From: Mycobacterium sp. Aquia_216 | GTDB taxonomy: Bacteria > Actinomycetota > Actinomycetes > Mycobacteriales > Mycobacteriaceae | Assembly (NCBI RefSeq): GCF_026723865.1 | Contig: NZ_CP113529.1 | Location: forward strand, 1,736,001-1,800,000 | Direction of reading: 5' to 3' | DNA: 64,000 bases | In this document: in pieces, positions 53,901 to 61,599 of the stretch | Layout: the number at the start of each line of letters is the position of its first letter | Position numbering within the stretch: the first letter of the stretch is position 1 | Translations under genes and position numbers: made by a program | Notes under the pieces: generated by a model | What the model saw: only the letters and a program-made list of their open reading frames with translations | The model's database searches: none | What the model was told of the DNA's origin: nothing

Positions 53901-54227
53901 GACACCGTGGTGCGCGGCCGCATCGACGCGGTCTTCGCCGAGCCCGACGGCGGCGCCACGGTAGTGGACTGGAAGACGGGCGAGCCCCCGCGCGGACCCG
54001 AGGCGATGCGACAGGCCGCCGTCCAGCTCGCCGTCTACCGCTTGGCGTGGGCGGCGTTGTCTGGATGCCCGGAATCCTCGGTGCGGACCGCGTTCCATTA
54101 CGTGCGCACGGGCGTCACCGTCGTCCCCGACGAATTGCCCGATCTCACCGAGCTGGCCGGGCTGGCGCCGGCAAGCGGGTGGTACCCCGAGAGCGACTCC
54201 GCGGGCCGGCGCGATGTCGCCGTCTGA
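50910..54227 (+). CDS. adnB: ATP-dependent helicase-nuclease subunit AdnB
   Basis: This 1105-residue main motor subunit has Walker A GAGAGKT (39-45), LLDEYQDTGHAQ, GDPIQSIYGWRGA, TVHSAKGLEWQVVAVAHL, and a C-terminal nuclease with VVRGRIDAVFAEPDG and VVDWKTGEPP. The motor fires ATP-driven 3'-5' translocation while both nuclease domains cut the strands. ATG 50910 overlaps the adnA stop; the open frame upstream overlies adnA. It corresponds to Rv3201c from memory. Confidence 0.94.
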   Translation: MTPRYSPDELACALGLFPPTAEQAAVIAAPPGPLVVIAGAGAGKTETMAARVVWLIANGYAEPGQVLGLTFTRKAAGQLLRRVRSRLARLAGVGLGAASPGALDSTGTPAVSTYHAFAGSLLRDHGLLLPVEPDTRLLGETELWQLAFDVVNRHAGQLRTDKTPAAVTSMVLRLWGQLTEHLVDTDQLRDTHLELERLIHALPAGPYQRDRGPSQWLLRLLTVQTERTELVPLLDALQERMRTAKVMDFGVQMASAARLAADFPQVGADLRSRYRVVLLDEYQDTGHAQRVALSALFGGGIDDGLALTAVGDPIQSIYGWRGASATNLPRFTTDFPRSDGTPAPVLELRTSWRNPPSTLHVANAISAEARRRSVAVHALRPRPDAPLGTVRAALLADAQTEREWIADHLSSHYQRAHADGVSPPTAAVLVRRNADAAPIADALRARGIPVEVVGLAGLLSIPEVAELVAMLRLVADPTAGAAAMRVLTGPRWRLGGRDIAALWRRAAALGSGRSTVASSAQSIAMAAGPSNVEADTACLADAIGDPGPPAAYSPAGYQRITALATELSTLRGHLGHALPDLVAETRRVLGVDCEVRAAAGHDGWACAEHLDAFADVVAGYAERASATDVSAAGPVMGLLAYLDAAEAVENGLAPAPLTVARDRVQVLTVHSAKGLEWQVVAVAHLSGGTFPSTASRSSWLTDAAELPPLLRGDRASAGALGIPVLDLSDVTNRKQLSDKISDHRRQLDQRRIDEERRLLYVGITRAEDTLLVSGHHWGPTGIKPRGPSEFLCELKDVIDRSTAAGDPCGVVEQWAPAPADGDRNPLRDNIIEAVWPADPLSGRRADVERGAELVATAMAANTTQDCVDVDGWAADVDALLAERARCERRVARELPSQLSVSGLVDLARDPEGAVQRLVHRLPTRPDPHALLGNAFHSWVQQFYGTEWLFELGDLPGAADPDLGHTEELAALQAAFTRSRWAARSPVAVEVPFEMPIGDTVVRGRIDAVFAEPDGGATVVDWKTGEPPRGPEAMRQAAVQLAVYRLAWAALSGCPESSVRTAFHYVRTGVTVVPDELPDLTELAGLAPASGWYPESDSAGRRDVAV

Positions 54228-54316
54228 GGCGATCAAGTGTCTGCCGCCCGGCGATCGTGGTTACATTTGAGTCGTGCGTGTGGCGTGCGGTGTTGTCCGG
54301 CCGATGACGGACCACT

Positions 54317-55387
54317 GTGCCCACGGGTAGGTTGCGACGGCTGCGGGGTCTCGACGAGAGACTGACCGCTCAGCCCGGTCACTTGCTGGTCGGCGTGCTG
54401 CGCATCCCCGAAGACCACGGCAGCCCGGCCCGAGTCATCACCCGCAGGCTGATCATCGCGCTGCTGCTATTGTTCGGCGCCGCCGTCGTCGTCTACCTCG
54501 ACCGCAACGGCTATCGCGATGTGCGGGGCAAGCAGCTGACGTTCCTGGACTGCCTCTACTTCTCGGCGGTGTCGCTGTCGACCACCGGGTACGGCGACAT
54601 TACGCCGTATGCCGAGGCCGCGCGCCTGGTCAACACGGTCGTCTTCACCCCGTTGCGGATTGCGTTCCTGGTCGTGTTGGTCGGCACGACGCTCGAAGTG
54701 CTCTCCGAGCGGTCGCGGCAAGGGTGGAAGATTCAGCGTTGGAGGAACAGAGTGCGTAACCACACCATCGTGATCGGCTACGGCACCAAGGGGAAACGGG
54801 CGGTGGCAACCATTGTCAGCGATGAGGCCGCCGGGGGTGAGGTCGTCGTCGTCGACACCGATCGCGGCGCTCTCGAGCACGCCGCGACCGCCGGTCTGGT
54901 CACCGTGCACGGCGACGCCACCAAATCCGACGTACTGCGGCTGGCCGGGGCTCAGCACGCGTCGTCGATCATCGTCGCCGCCAACCGTGACGACACCGCC
55001 GTGCTGGTGACGCTGACGGCGCGCGAGATCGCGCCTAAGGCCAAAATTGTGGCCGCCATCCGGGAGGCCGAGAATTCGCATCTGCTGCAGCAATCGGGCG
55101 CGGACTCGGTGGTGGTTTCCTCCGAGACCGCGGGCCGGCTACTCGGTCTTGCCACCACCACACCCACCGTCGTGGAGATGATCGAAGACCTGCTGACTCC
55201 GGATGCCGGCCTGGCCATCGCGGAACGCGAAGTCGAGCAGAGCGAGGTCGGCGGATCACCGCGACACCTGCGCGACATCGTGCTCGGCGTGGTGCGTGAC
55301 GGACACCTGATTCGCATCGGTGCACCCGAAGTGGACGCCATCGAGGCCACCGACCGGCTGCTCTACATCCGAGACGCGGGGTACTAG
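54317..55387 (+). CDS. Potassium channel with RCK/TrkA-N domain
   Basis: This 356-residue protein has two membrane helices around a pore loop with selectivity filter TTGYGD (89-94), followed by a cytoplasmic regulator domain with the dinucleotide fold IVIGYGTKGKRAVATIV and VVDTDRGALEHAA, and a TrkA-C-like end. It is a ligand-gated K+ channel of the MthK type. The start is GTG 54317. Its stop codon overlaps the nudC start by one base, so the two are cotranscribed. It corresponds to Rv3200c from memory. Confidence 0.9.
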   Translation: MPTGRLRRLRGLDERLTAQPGHLLVGVLRIPEDHGSPARVITRRLIIALLLLFGAAVVVYLDRNGYRDVRGKQLTFLDCLYFSAVSLSTTGYGDITPYAEAARLVNTVVFTPLRIAFLVVLVGTTLEVLSERSRQGWKIQRWRNRVRNHTIVIGYGTKGKRAVATIVSDEAAGGEVVVVDTDRGALEHAATAGLVTVHGDATKSDVLRLAGAQHASSIIVAANRDDTAVLVTLTAREIAPKAKIVAAIREAENSHLLQQSGADSVVVSSETAGRLLGLATTTPTVVEMIEDLLTPDAGLAIAEREVEQSEVGGSPRHLRDIVLGVVRDGHLIRIGAPEVDAIEATDRLLYIRDAGY

Positions 55388-56310
55388 TGGACTTTCAACT
55401 GAGCAGTGTCCCGTTACTGTCGCGCGTCGGCGCCGACCGGGCCGATCAATTGCGGACCGACGTCGAAGCAGCCACCGTCGGATGGGCGGAAGCCGCGCTG
55501 CTGCGGGTGGATTCGCGCAATCAGGTGCTGGTCGCCAACGGCCGCGTGGTACTCGGTGCGGCGTCCCAGCTGGGCGACAAGCCGCCGCTTGACGCGGTGT
55601 TCCTCGGCCGCATCGAGAACGGCCAGCACGTCTGGGCCATCCGGGGAGCGCTGCAAGCGCCCGAGGACCCTGACGTCCAAACCGAAGTCGTGAACCTGCG
55701 CAGTCTCGGCCCGATCTTCGACGACACCAGCAGCCAACTGGTGTCGTCGGCAATCGCGCTGCTGAATTGGCATGACAAGGCCCGATTCAGCGCGGTGGAC
55801 GGCTCCTTGACGAAACCGGCCAGGGCGGGGTGGTCGCGAGTCAACCCGGTCACGGGGCACGAGGAGTTTCCGCGCATCGACCCGGCGGTCATCTGCCTGG
55901 TGCACGACGGCGGTGACCGCGCGGTGCTGGCCCGCCAGGCCGTGTGGCCCGAGCGAATGTTTTCCCTGCTGGCCGGATTCGTCGAAGCCGGAGAGTCTTT
56001 CGAGGTCTGCGTGGTCCGGGAGATCCGTGAGGAAATCGGCCTGAACGTGCGCGATGTTCGTTACCTGGGCAGCCAGCCGTGGCCTTTTCCGCGTTCGCTG
56101 ATGGTCGGTTTCCATGCACTGGGCGACCCCGACCAGGAGTTCTCGTTCAACGACGGTGAGATCGCCGAGGCGGCGTGGTTCACTCGCGACGAGGTGCGCG
56201 CGGCGCTTGCCGTCGGTGATTGGAGCAGTGCTTCGGAATCGAAACTTCTTCTGCCCGGCTCGATTTCGATCGCACGGGTCATCATCGAATCCTGGGCCGC
56301 ACTCGACTGA
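55387..56310 (+). CDS. nudC: NAD(H) pyrophosphatase / decapping hydrolase NudC
   Basis: This 307-residue Nudix enzyme splits NADH and can remove NAD caps from RNA. The Nudix box is GFVEAGESFEVCVVREIREE and the specificity motif is SQPWPFPRSLM. The four zinc-binding Cys of most NudC proteins are missing (the segment after LLNWHD has none), as in the M. tuberculosis protein from memory. Pro231 corresponds to position 237, where M. tuberculosis carries a Gln reported to inactivate it, so this version should be active. The start is GTG 55387. Confidence 0.92.
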   Translation: MDFQLSSVPLLSRVGADRADQLRTDVEAATVGWAEAALLRVDSRNQVLVANGRVVLGAASQLGDKPPLDAVFLGRIENGQHVWAIRGALQAPEDPDVQTEVVNLRSLGPIFDDTSSQLVSSAIALLNWHDKARFSAVDGSLTKPARAGWSRVNPVTGHEEFPRIDPAVICLVHDGGDRAVLARQAVWPERMFSLLAGFVEAGESFEVCVVREIREEIGLNVRDVRYLGSQPWPFPRSLMVGFHALGDPDQEFSFNDGEIAEAAWFTRDEVRAALAVGDWSSASESKLLLPGSISIARVIIESWAALD

Positions 56311-56314
56311 GGCG

Positions 56315-56983
56315 CTAACGGATGCGGTCGGCGATGATCTGCAGAACCGAGTTCGCGATCTGATCCGCCGATTCGAGACCCACCACGCCGACCGACACCA
56401 GATAAGCAGACTCGGTGCGGTACAGATGGCTCCACTGGTGGGCGCTGAGCCGCAGCGTCGACGGATCCGGTCTGTCGAGGGTGAAGCTGTAGTTGGGATC
56501 GTGCAGATCCATACACGCTTGCAGCGACGATTCCAGCTGATGGAATGCGCCTTGCGCCGCGCCGGGGTTCACATAGCGCGCCGCCGCCTGGGTGACGCCA
56601 TTGATCATGGCCCTGCCCAGCGGCTGTATATCGTCGGTGACCCCGTGATAACCCGCCGCGCGAAATTCCGTCCAGTTGGCGCCGAACGTGAGGTCGTTGT
56701 GACCCACCACCCGACACGGGCCCGGGGCATTGGCGTCCGAAGGCGCCGGCTTATTGAGGTCGGCCTCGGCGCGGTCGAGATCGTCGGCTTTGGCGATGCG
56801 CCGGACGTCGTCGAGGCCGACGATCATGTCGTCGACATGGGTGGCGGTGGGGTGCGACTTGGCCGGAGTGCTCGAATGCGAGCAGCCCGCCATCAGCATC
56901 ACCGCGCAGCAGGCGAGGCCGGCGGACCGCAACGCTGCTTTATTAATTGCGCGATTCTTTCGCCGCCGCGAATTCGTCGCCAT
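56315..56983 (-). CDS. Lipoprotein with PknH-like sensor domain
   Basis: This 222-residue protein has a basic N-terminus and a lipobox LMAGC (Cys34). The mature domain (VDDMIVGLDDVRRIAKADDL, ... SLQACMDLHDPNYSF ... YLVSVGVVGLESADQIANSV) resembles the extracellular sensor domain of PknH and LpqN-like lipoproteins. Cys pairs are likely disulfide-bonded. It probably sits on the outer face of the membrane. I do not recall a gene here in M. tuberculosis, so it is a local insertion between nudC and mrx1. Confidence 0.8.
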   Translation of the reverse strand: MATNSRRRKNRAINKAALRSAGLACCAVMLMAGCSHSSTPAKSHPTATHVDDMIVGLDDVRRIAKADDLDRAEADLNKPAPSDANAPGPCRVVGHNDLTFGANWTEFRAAGYHGVTDDIQPLGRAMINGVTQAAARYVNPGAAQGAFHQLESSLQACMDLHDPNYSFTLDRPDPSTLRLSAHQWSHLYRTESAYLVSVGVVGLESADQIANSVLQIIADRIR

Positions 56984-57038
56984 AGTCCGTATCGTAAAGC
57001 GCTTGAGACTTGTTGAGCAGCGTCAAGTTTGCTGCGGC

Positions 57039-57293
57039 TCAGCCGGCGACCTGGGCCAGCTTCGCTTTCACCTCGGCGGCACTCGGGTTGGTCAGCGTCG
57101 ACCCGTCGGCAAACTTCACCGTCGGCACGGTTCGGTTGCCACCGTTGACCGAACCAACGAATTCCGCGGCCGCCGAGTCGTGTTCGATGTCGACCGTTTC
57201 GTAGGGGATTCCGTTGGACTTGAGCACGGTCATGAGCCGGTGGCAATAACCACACCATGAGGTCGTGTAAACGATAATCGGAGCGTTGCTCAT
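57039..57293 (-). CDS. mrx1: Mycoredoxin 1
   Basis: This 84-residue glutaredoxin-like protein reduces mycothiol mixed disulfides. The active site CGYC is in VYTTSWCGYCHRLM, with the conserved cis-Pro segment RTVPTVKFADG. ATG 57291-57293. It is divergent from uvrD2. It corresponds to Rv3198A from memory. Confidence 0.93.
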   Translation of the reverse strand: MSNAPIIVYTTSWCGYCHRLMTVLKSNGIPYETVDIEHDSAAAEFVGSVNGGNRTVPTVKFADGSTLTNPSAAEVKAKLAQVAG

Positions 57294-57426
57294 AGCTCGA
57301 TAACGTAACCCGGCGACGATGCGTTCCGCGCCGGGGGCACTCGCGCCGGGGGCACGTAGGTGGACGGCACGTGTTCGGCGTGGCGAAACACCCGGTTTGT
57401 CGGCGACCGCTGCCAAGATGGACGGC

Positions 57427-59538
57427 ATGCCGATGGTCGCCGACCCCCTGACCGCCGGACTCGACGACGAACAGCGCGAGGCCGTGCTGGCACCGCGCGG
57501 ACCGGTTTGCGTACTCGCGGGCGCCGGAACGGGCAAGACCCGCACCATCACGCACCGCATCGCCCAGCTCGTGGCGAGCGGCCACGTCGCCGCCGGACAG
57601 GTGCTGGCGGTTACGTTCACCCAGCGTGCGGCGGGGGAGATGCGATCCCGGTTGCGGATGCTGGACGCCGCGACAGCGCAGACCGGATCGAGCGTCGGCG
57701 CGGTGCAGGCCCTGACTTTTCACTCGGCCGCGCACCGCCAATTGCGGTATTTCTGGCCGCGGGTGGTGGGTGACACCGGCTGGCAACTGCTGGACACCAA
57801 GTTCGCCGTCGTGGCCAGGGCGGCCAGCCGAATCAGGCTCAATGTCAGCACCGACGACGTGCGTGACCTGGCCGGTGAGATCGAGTGGGCCAAGGCGTCG
57901 CTGATCGGTCCCGAGGCGTACCCGAACGAGGTCGCCGCCGTGGGCCGCGACATTCCGCTGGACGCCAAGAAGGTCGCCGACGTCTACGCCGCCTACGAGG
58001 CCCTCAAGGTTCGCGACGAAGCGGTGACGCTGCTCGACTTCGACGACCTGCTGTTGCACACCGCGGCCGCGATCGAAAACGACGCCGCGGTCGCCGAGGA
58101 GTTCCGCGATCGCTACCGCTGCTTTGTCGTCGACGAGTACCAGGACGTCACCCCGCTGCAGCAGCGGGTGCTTTCGGCCTGGCTGGGCGACCGGGACGAC
58201 CTGACGGTCGTTGGCGACGCCAACCAGACCATCTACTCGTTCACCGGGGCCTCGCCGCGCTTCCTGCTCGACTTCTCACGGCAGTTTCCGGACGCCACGG
58301 TGGTGCGCCTGGAGCGCGACTACCGCTCCACCCCGCAGGTCGTATCGCTGGCCAACCAGGTGATCGCCGCGGCACGCGGCCGGGTCGCCGGCAGCAAGCT
58401 GCAACTGTCCGGTCAGCGGGCACCGGGTCCGGTGCCGTCGTTTCACGAGCACACCGACGAAACCGCCGAGGCCGCCGCGGTGGCCAGGTCGATCGCCACC
58501 CTGATCGAATCCGGCACCCCGGCGTCCGAGATCGCGGTGCTCTATCGCGTCAACGCTCAGTCCGAGATCTACGAGGAAGCCTTGACCGAGGCGGGCATCG
58601 CCTACCAGGTTCGCGGCGGCGAAGGCTTCTTCAACCGTCAGGAGATCAAGCAGGCGATGGTGGCGCTGCACCGCCGTGCGGAGCGCAGCTCCGAAAAGGG
58701 CCTGGAGGGGCCGTTGCCCGAGGTGGTTCGCGCGGTGCTGGAACCGCTGGGCCTGACGGCCGAGGAACCCGTCGGCACCCGGGCCCGGGAGCGCTGGGAG
58801 GCGCTGACCGCGTTGGCCGAGTTGGTGGACGACGAGGTGGCGCAGCGTCCGCAGCTGGAACTGCCGGGCTTGGTGGCCGAGCTGCGGATCCGGGCCGATT
58901 CGCGACACCCACCGGTGGTGCAGGGTGTCACCTTGGCGTCGTTGCACGCCGCCAAGGGGCTGGAATGGGACGCGGTGTTCCTGGTCGGATTGGCCGACGG
59001 CACCCTCCCCATCTCGCACGCATTGGCCCACGGTGCCGAGAGCGAGCCGGTGGAGGAAGAGCGTCGCCTGCTCTATGTCGGAATCACCAGGGCCCGAGTG
59101 CATTTGGCGCTGTCCTGGGCGCTATCGCGCAGTCCGGGCGGTCGGCAGAGTCGTAAGCCGTCGCGTTTTCTGAACGGTATCGCGCCCCAGACCCGTGCCG
59201 AACCGGCGCCGGGCAAATCCCGGCGCAAACAAGGCGCTTCGCGGTGCCGGATATGCAATAACAACCTGACCACTCCGGCGGCGGTCATGCTGCGGCGTTG
59301 CGAGACGTGCGCCGCCGACATCGACGAGGAGTTGTTGTTGCGGCTCAAGGAGTGGCGGTTGGACGTCGCCAAGGAGCAGAAGGTGCCCGCTTATGTCGTC
59401 TTCACCGACAACACGCTGATCGCGATCGCCGAACTGCTGCCCGACGACGAAGCGGCCCTGATCGCGATCCCGGGTATCGGCGCACGCAAACTCGAGCAGT
59501 ACGGGCCCGATGTCCTGGGTATGGTTCGCGGCCGCTGA
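57427..59538 (+). CDS. uvrD2: ATP-dependent DNA helicase UvrD2
   Basis: This 703-residue superfamily-1 helicase is essential in M. tuberculosis as I recall. Motif I is GAGTGKTRT, motif [12 protein letters not shown], motif [17 protein letters not shown], and [12 protein letters not shown] and [10 protein letters not shown] follow. The C-terminal part has a tetracysteine motif (CRICNN ... CETC) and an HRDC domain ([16 protein letters not shown]), the UvrD2 signature. ATG 57427 (MPMVADPL) matches the orthologue's start; CAAGAT at 57414 fits a -10 for a leaderless transcript. An in-frame ATG at 57418 is the alternative. Confidence 0.93.
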   Translation: MPMVADPLTAGLDDEQREAVLAPRGPVCVLAGAGTGKTRTITHRIAQLVASGHVAAGQVLAVTFTQRAAGEMRSRLRMLDAATAQTGSSVGAVQALTFHSAAHRQLRYFWPRVVGDTGWQLLDTKFAVVARAASRIRLNVSTDDVRDLAGEIEWAKASLIGPEAYPNEVAAVGRDIPLDAKKVADVYAAYEALKVRDEAVTLLDFDDLLLHTAAAIENDAAVAEEFRDRYRCFVVDEYQDVTPLQQRVLSAWLGDRDDLTVVGDANQTIYSFTGASPRFLLDFSRQFPDATVVRLERDYRSTPQVVSLANQVIAAARGRVAGSKLQLSGQRAPGPVPSFHEHTDETAEAAAVARSIATLIESGTPASEIAVLYRVNAQSEIYEEALTEAGIAYQVRGGEGFFNRQEIKQAMVALHRRAERSSEKGLEGPLPEVVRAVLEPLGLTAEEPVGTRARERWEALTALAELVDDEVAQRPQLELPGLVAELRIRADSRHPPVVQGVTLASLHAAKGLEWDAVFLVGLADGTLPISHALAHGAESEPVEEERRLLYVGITRARVHLALSWALSRSPGGRQSRKPSRFLNGIAPQTRAEPAPGKSRRKQGASRCRICNNNLTTPAAVMLRRCETCAADIDEELLLRLKEWRLDVAKEQKVPAYVVFTDNTLIAIAELLPDDEAALIAIPGIGARKLEQYGPDVLGMVRGR

Positions 59539-59565
59539 AGGTAAACGCGCAGGTCAGAAAATCGG

Positions 59566-59595
59566 TTGTCAGTACGGTCGGCTACCATTTACTCT
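59566..59595 (+). promoter_or_regulatory. whiB7 promoter with AT-rich element
   Basis: TTGTCA (-35) and TACTCT (-10) are separated by 18 bp. AGAAAATC lies immediately upstream, fitting the AT-rich box through which WhiB7 activates its own promoter. Confidence 0.65.
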
Positions 59596-59658
59596 CGGAA
59601 ACACATTTTGCTGTCGGCGCACGGCCGGCGCACGTCTAGCTGAGGGGAGGTGGCCACG

Positions 59659-59811
59659 ATGATCAACGACACGTTCGAGGTAACCGTGGCCGGCGCGGTG
59701 CTGACCGCGTGGACCTCCCACGCCACCCCCGCCGCCGCTACGCCGGCGGCCGCGCTCAAGCATCGCGCCGCCGCCGCGACTGACGCGTCCGTGGATTGGG
59801 GTCTCACCTAA
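59659..59811 (+). CDS. whiB7 leader peptide (uORF)
   Basis: This 50-residue frame starts MINDTFEVTVAGAVLTAWTS and is otherwise Ala-rich. GGGAGG precedes its ATG by ten bases. It ends 18 bases before the attenuator hairpin. In other mycobacteria a translated uORF in this leader couples ribosome stalling by antibiotics to whiB7 transcription. The peptide itself probably has no separate function. Confidence 0.6.
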   Translation: MINDTFEVTVAGAVLTAWTSHATPAAATPAAALKHRAAAATDASVDWGLT

Positions 59812-59829
59812 CTACCCCGTCTACACCAC

Positions 59830-59873
59830 ATGGCCACGGACCCGAAGTCACCAGGATCCGTGGCCATAGTTTT
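59830..59873 (+). terminator. Attenuator hairpin upstream of whiB7
   Basis: ATGGCCACGGA pairs perfectly with TCCGTGGCCAT (11-bp stem, plus GG/CC inside), followed by AGTTTT. This is a rho-independent-type terminator between the leader ORF and whiB7, one of the few here with a T-run. Confidence 0.75.
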
Positions 59874-59945
59874 GGGTCGGCAAGCCCGCAACCTGGTCCG
59901 GATCACCGAAGAAGGACACCCAACCAGGAAGCAGGTGAGCAGGAC

Positions 59946-60215
59946 ATGTCGGCACTGACAGTCCCCAGACAACCGCCGCCGGTGTTGCCATGTCACGCCG
60001 GCGACCCCGACCTTTGGTTCGCCGAGACCCCGGCGGACCTGGAGCGCGCCAAGACGCTCTGCACGGACTGCCCGGTTCGACGGCAGTGCCTGGCCGCGGC
60101 GCTGGACCGTGCCGAACCGTGGGGGGTCTGGGGCGGTGAGATATTCGAGCGGGGCTCGATCGTGAGCTACAAACGTCCGCGCGGACGGCCCCGAAAAGGT
60201 GCGGTCGCTGCTTAG
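59946..60215 (+). CDS. whiB7: Transcriptional activator WhiB7
   Basis: This 89-residue WhiB protein is the master regulator of intrinsic antibiotic resistance. The four cluster Cys are at 16, 39, 42 and 48. The EPWGVWGGEIFE turn follows and the AT-hook RGRPR is at 79-83. The start is ATG 59946, with AGCAGG upstream. Expression is probably set by the upstream leader ORF and attenuator. Its end overlaps the convergent ABC1 kinase by four bases. Confidence 0.95.
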   Translation: MSALTVPRQPPPVLPCHAGDPDLWFAETPADLERAKTLCTDCPVRRQCLAAALDRAEPWGVWGGEIFERGSIVSYKRPRGRPRKGAVAA

Positions 60216-61552
60216 GTCGCCGCGCTGCCGGGTTCGGCGAACCCGGGGATCAGCTCTTCGGACAGCGCCTTGATCGGCACGTGGGCGTCCAGCTGGCAGA
60301 GAATCGCGGCCACCGACATGATCACCCGCATCGGGATGACCAGCTTGGGCGGGAGGTCCATCTGCCGGGCGGTGCGGATCTGCGACACCGACCGGTCGAT
60401 CTCGACGGCCGACATCTTCTGCAGCCATTTACGGGTGTAGTGGAAAACCTCGACCTCGACCGGTTCGACGTACTGGCGCAGCATGTCGTCGATGTCGCGC
60501 ACCGACACCTGCTGGCCTTTCTGGATGAAGCCGGCCTTCTCCATCGTCGGCAATAGCAGGTCGTAATTCTTCTCGCGGGCCAACCGAATGGTCATCCCCA
60601 GCTCGACCGGAAAACCACCGGGCATGGGCGCGACGGCGCCGAAGTCGATGACGGCCATCCGTCCGTCGGGCAGGAGCATGAAGTTGCCCGGGTGCGCGTC
60701 GCCGTGCAGCAGCTGCACGCGGCGCGGCGCGTCGAAGGTGAGCTCCAGGAGCCGGGTGCCGATCTGGTCGCGCTGTTCGCGCGTCCCGTCGCGGATGATG
60801 TCGGCCATCGGCACGCCCTGGATCCACTCCTGGACCACCACCTTGGGCGCGCTGGCCACCACGCGCGGCACCGCGAAGTGCGGGTGGTCGTGGTAAGCCT
60901 TGGCGAAGGCACGCTGGTTGTCGGCCTCCAGCCGGTAGTCGAGTTCCATCTCGGTGCGCTCGATCAGCTCGTCGACGACGCCCTGGACGTCGGCGCCGGG
61001 CGCGAGCTGTTTGGCCACCCCGACCATCCGCTGCATGGTCTTGAGGTCGGCCCGCAGTGCCTCGTCGGCACCCGGGTACTGGATTTTGACGGCCACGTCG
61101 CGGCCATCGGACCACACGGCTTTGTGTACCTGGCCGATGCTGGCCGAGGCCACCGGGGTGTCGTCGAAAGAACTGAACCGGTCTCGCCACTTGGTGCCCA
61201 GCTGCGCGTCGAGCACTCGGTGCACCTTCTCGGCGGCCAGCGGTGGGGCGTCCTTCTGCAGCTTCGTCAACGCTTCGCGGTACGGCTCGCCGTACTCCTC
61301 CGGAATCGCGGCTTCCAGCACTGACAGGGCCTGGCCGACCTTCATCGCTCCGCCCTTGAGCTCGCCCAGCACCTGAAACAGCTGGTTGGCGGCCTTCTCC
61401 AGCAATTCGGCCTGAACTTCGTCCTTCGACTTACCGGTCAGCCGCTTGCCGAAGCCCAATGCGGAACGCGCGGCAAAGCCGACCGGAATGCTGGCCAGCT
61501 TCGCGTTGCGTGCGGCACGCCCCCGTTTGATCTCAGACACAATCCCCATCAT
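60212..61552 (-). CDS. ABC1/UbiB-family atypical kinase
   Basis: This 446-residue protein shows all ABC1 hallmarks: the KxGQ motif (MKVGQALSVLE), the Ala-rich nucleotide loop (ASASIGQVHKAVW), VAVKIQYPG (Lys), LLHGDAHPGNFML and MAVIDFGA. Such proteins support lipid or quinone metabolism. The neighbouring M. tuberculosis homologue Rv3197 is linked to WhiB7-dependent macrolide tolerance as I recall, which fits its position opposite whiB7. The start is the first of tandem ATGs (MMGIVSEIKRG). Confidence 0.88.
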   Translation of the reverse strand: MMGIVSEIKRGRAARNAKLASIPVGFAARSALGFGKRLTGKSKDEVQAELLEKAANQLFQVLGELKGGAMKVGQALSVLEAAIPEEYGEPYREALTKLQKDAPPLAAEKVHRVLDAQLGTKWRDRFSSFDDTPVASASIGQVHKAVWSDGRDVAVKIQYPGADEALRADLKTMQRMVGVAKQLAPGADVQGVVDELIERTEMELDYRLEADNQRAFAKAYHDHPHFAVPRVVASAPKVVVQEWIQGVPMADIIRDGTREQRDQIGTRLLELTFDAPRRVQLLHGDAHPGNFMLLPDGRMAVIDFGAVAPMPGGFPVELGMTIRLAREKNYDLLLPTMEKAGFIQKGQQVSVRDIDDMLRQYVEPVEVEVFHYTRKWLQKMSAVEIDRSVSQIRTARQMDLPPKLVIPMRVIMSVAAILCQLDAHVPIKALSEELIPGFAEPGSAAT

Positions 61553-61599
61553 CCACGACCGGTGGTCAGTCTCGGGATTGATCTACCTAACACCTGGCG

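Larger units (their letters stand above)
59539..59945 (+). other. whiB7 leader region
   Basis: These 407 bp hold the whiB7 promoter (59566-59595), a 50-codon leader ORF (59659-59811), an attenuator hairpin (59830-59873) and about 70 bases of spacer before whiB7. Segments after the hairpin (CCTGGT at 59892) can pair with its loop side (ACCAGG at 59850), giving a possible alternative fold. Confidence 0.65.
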
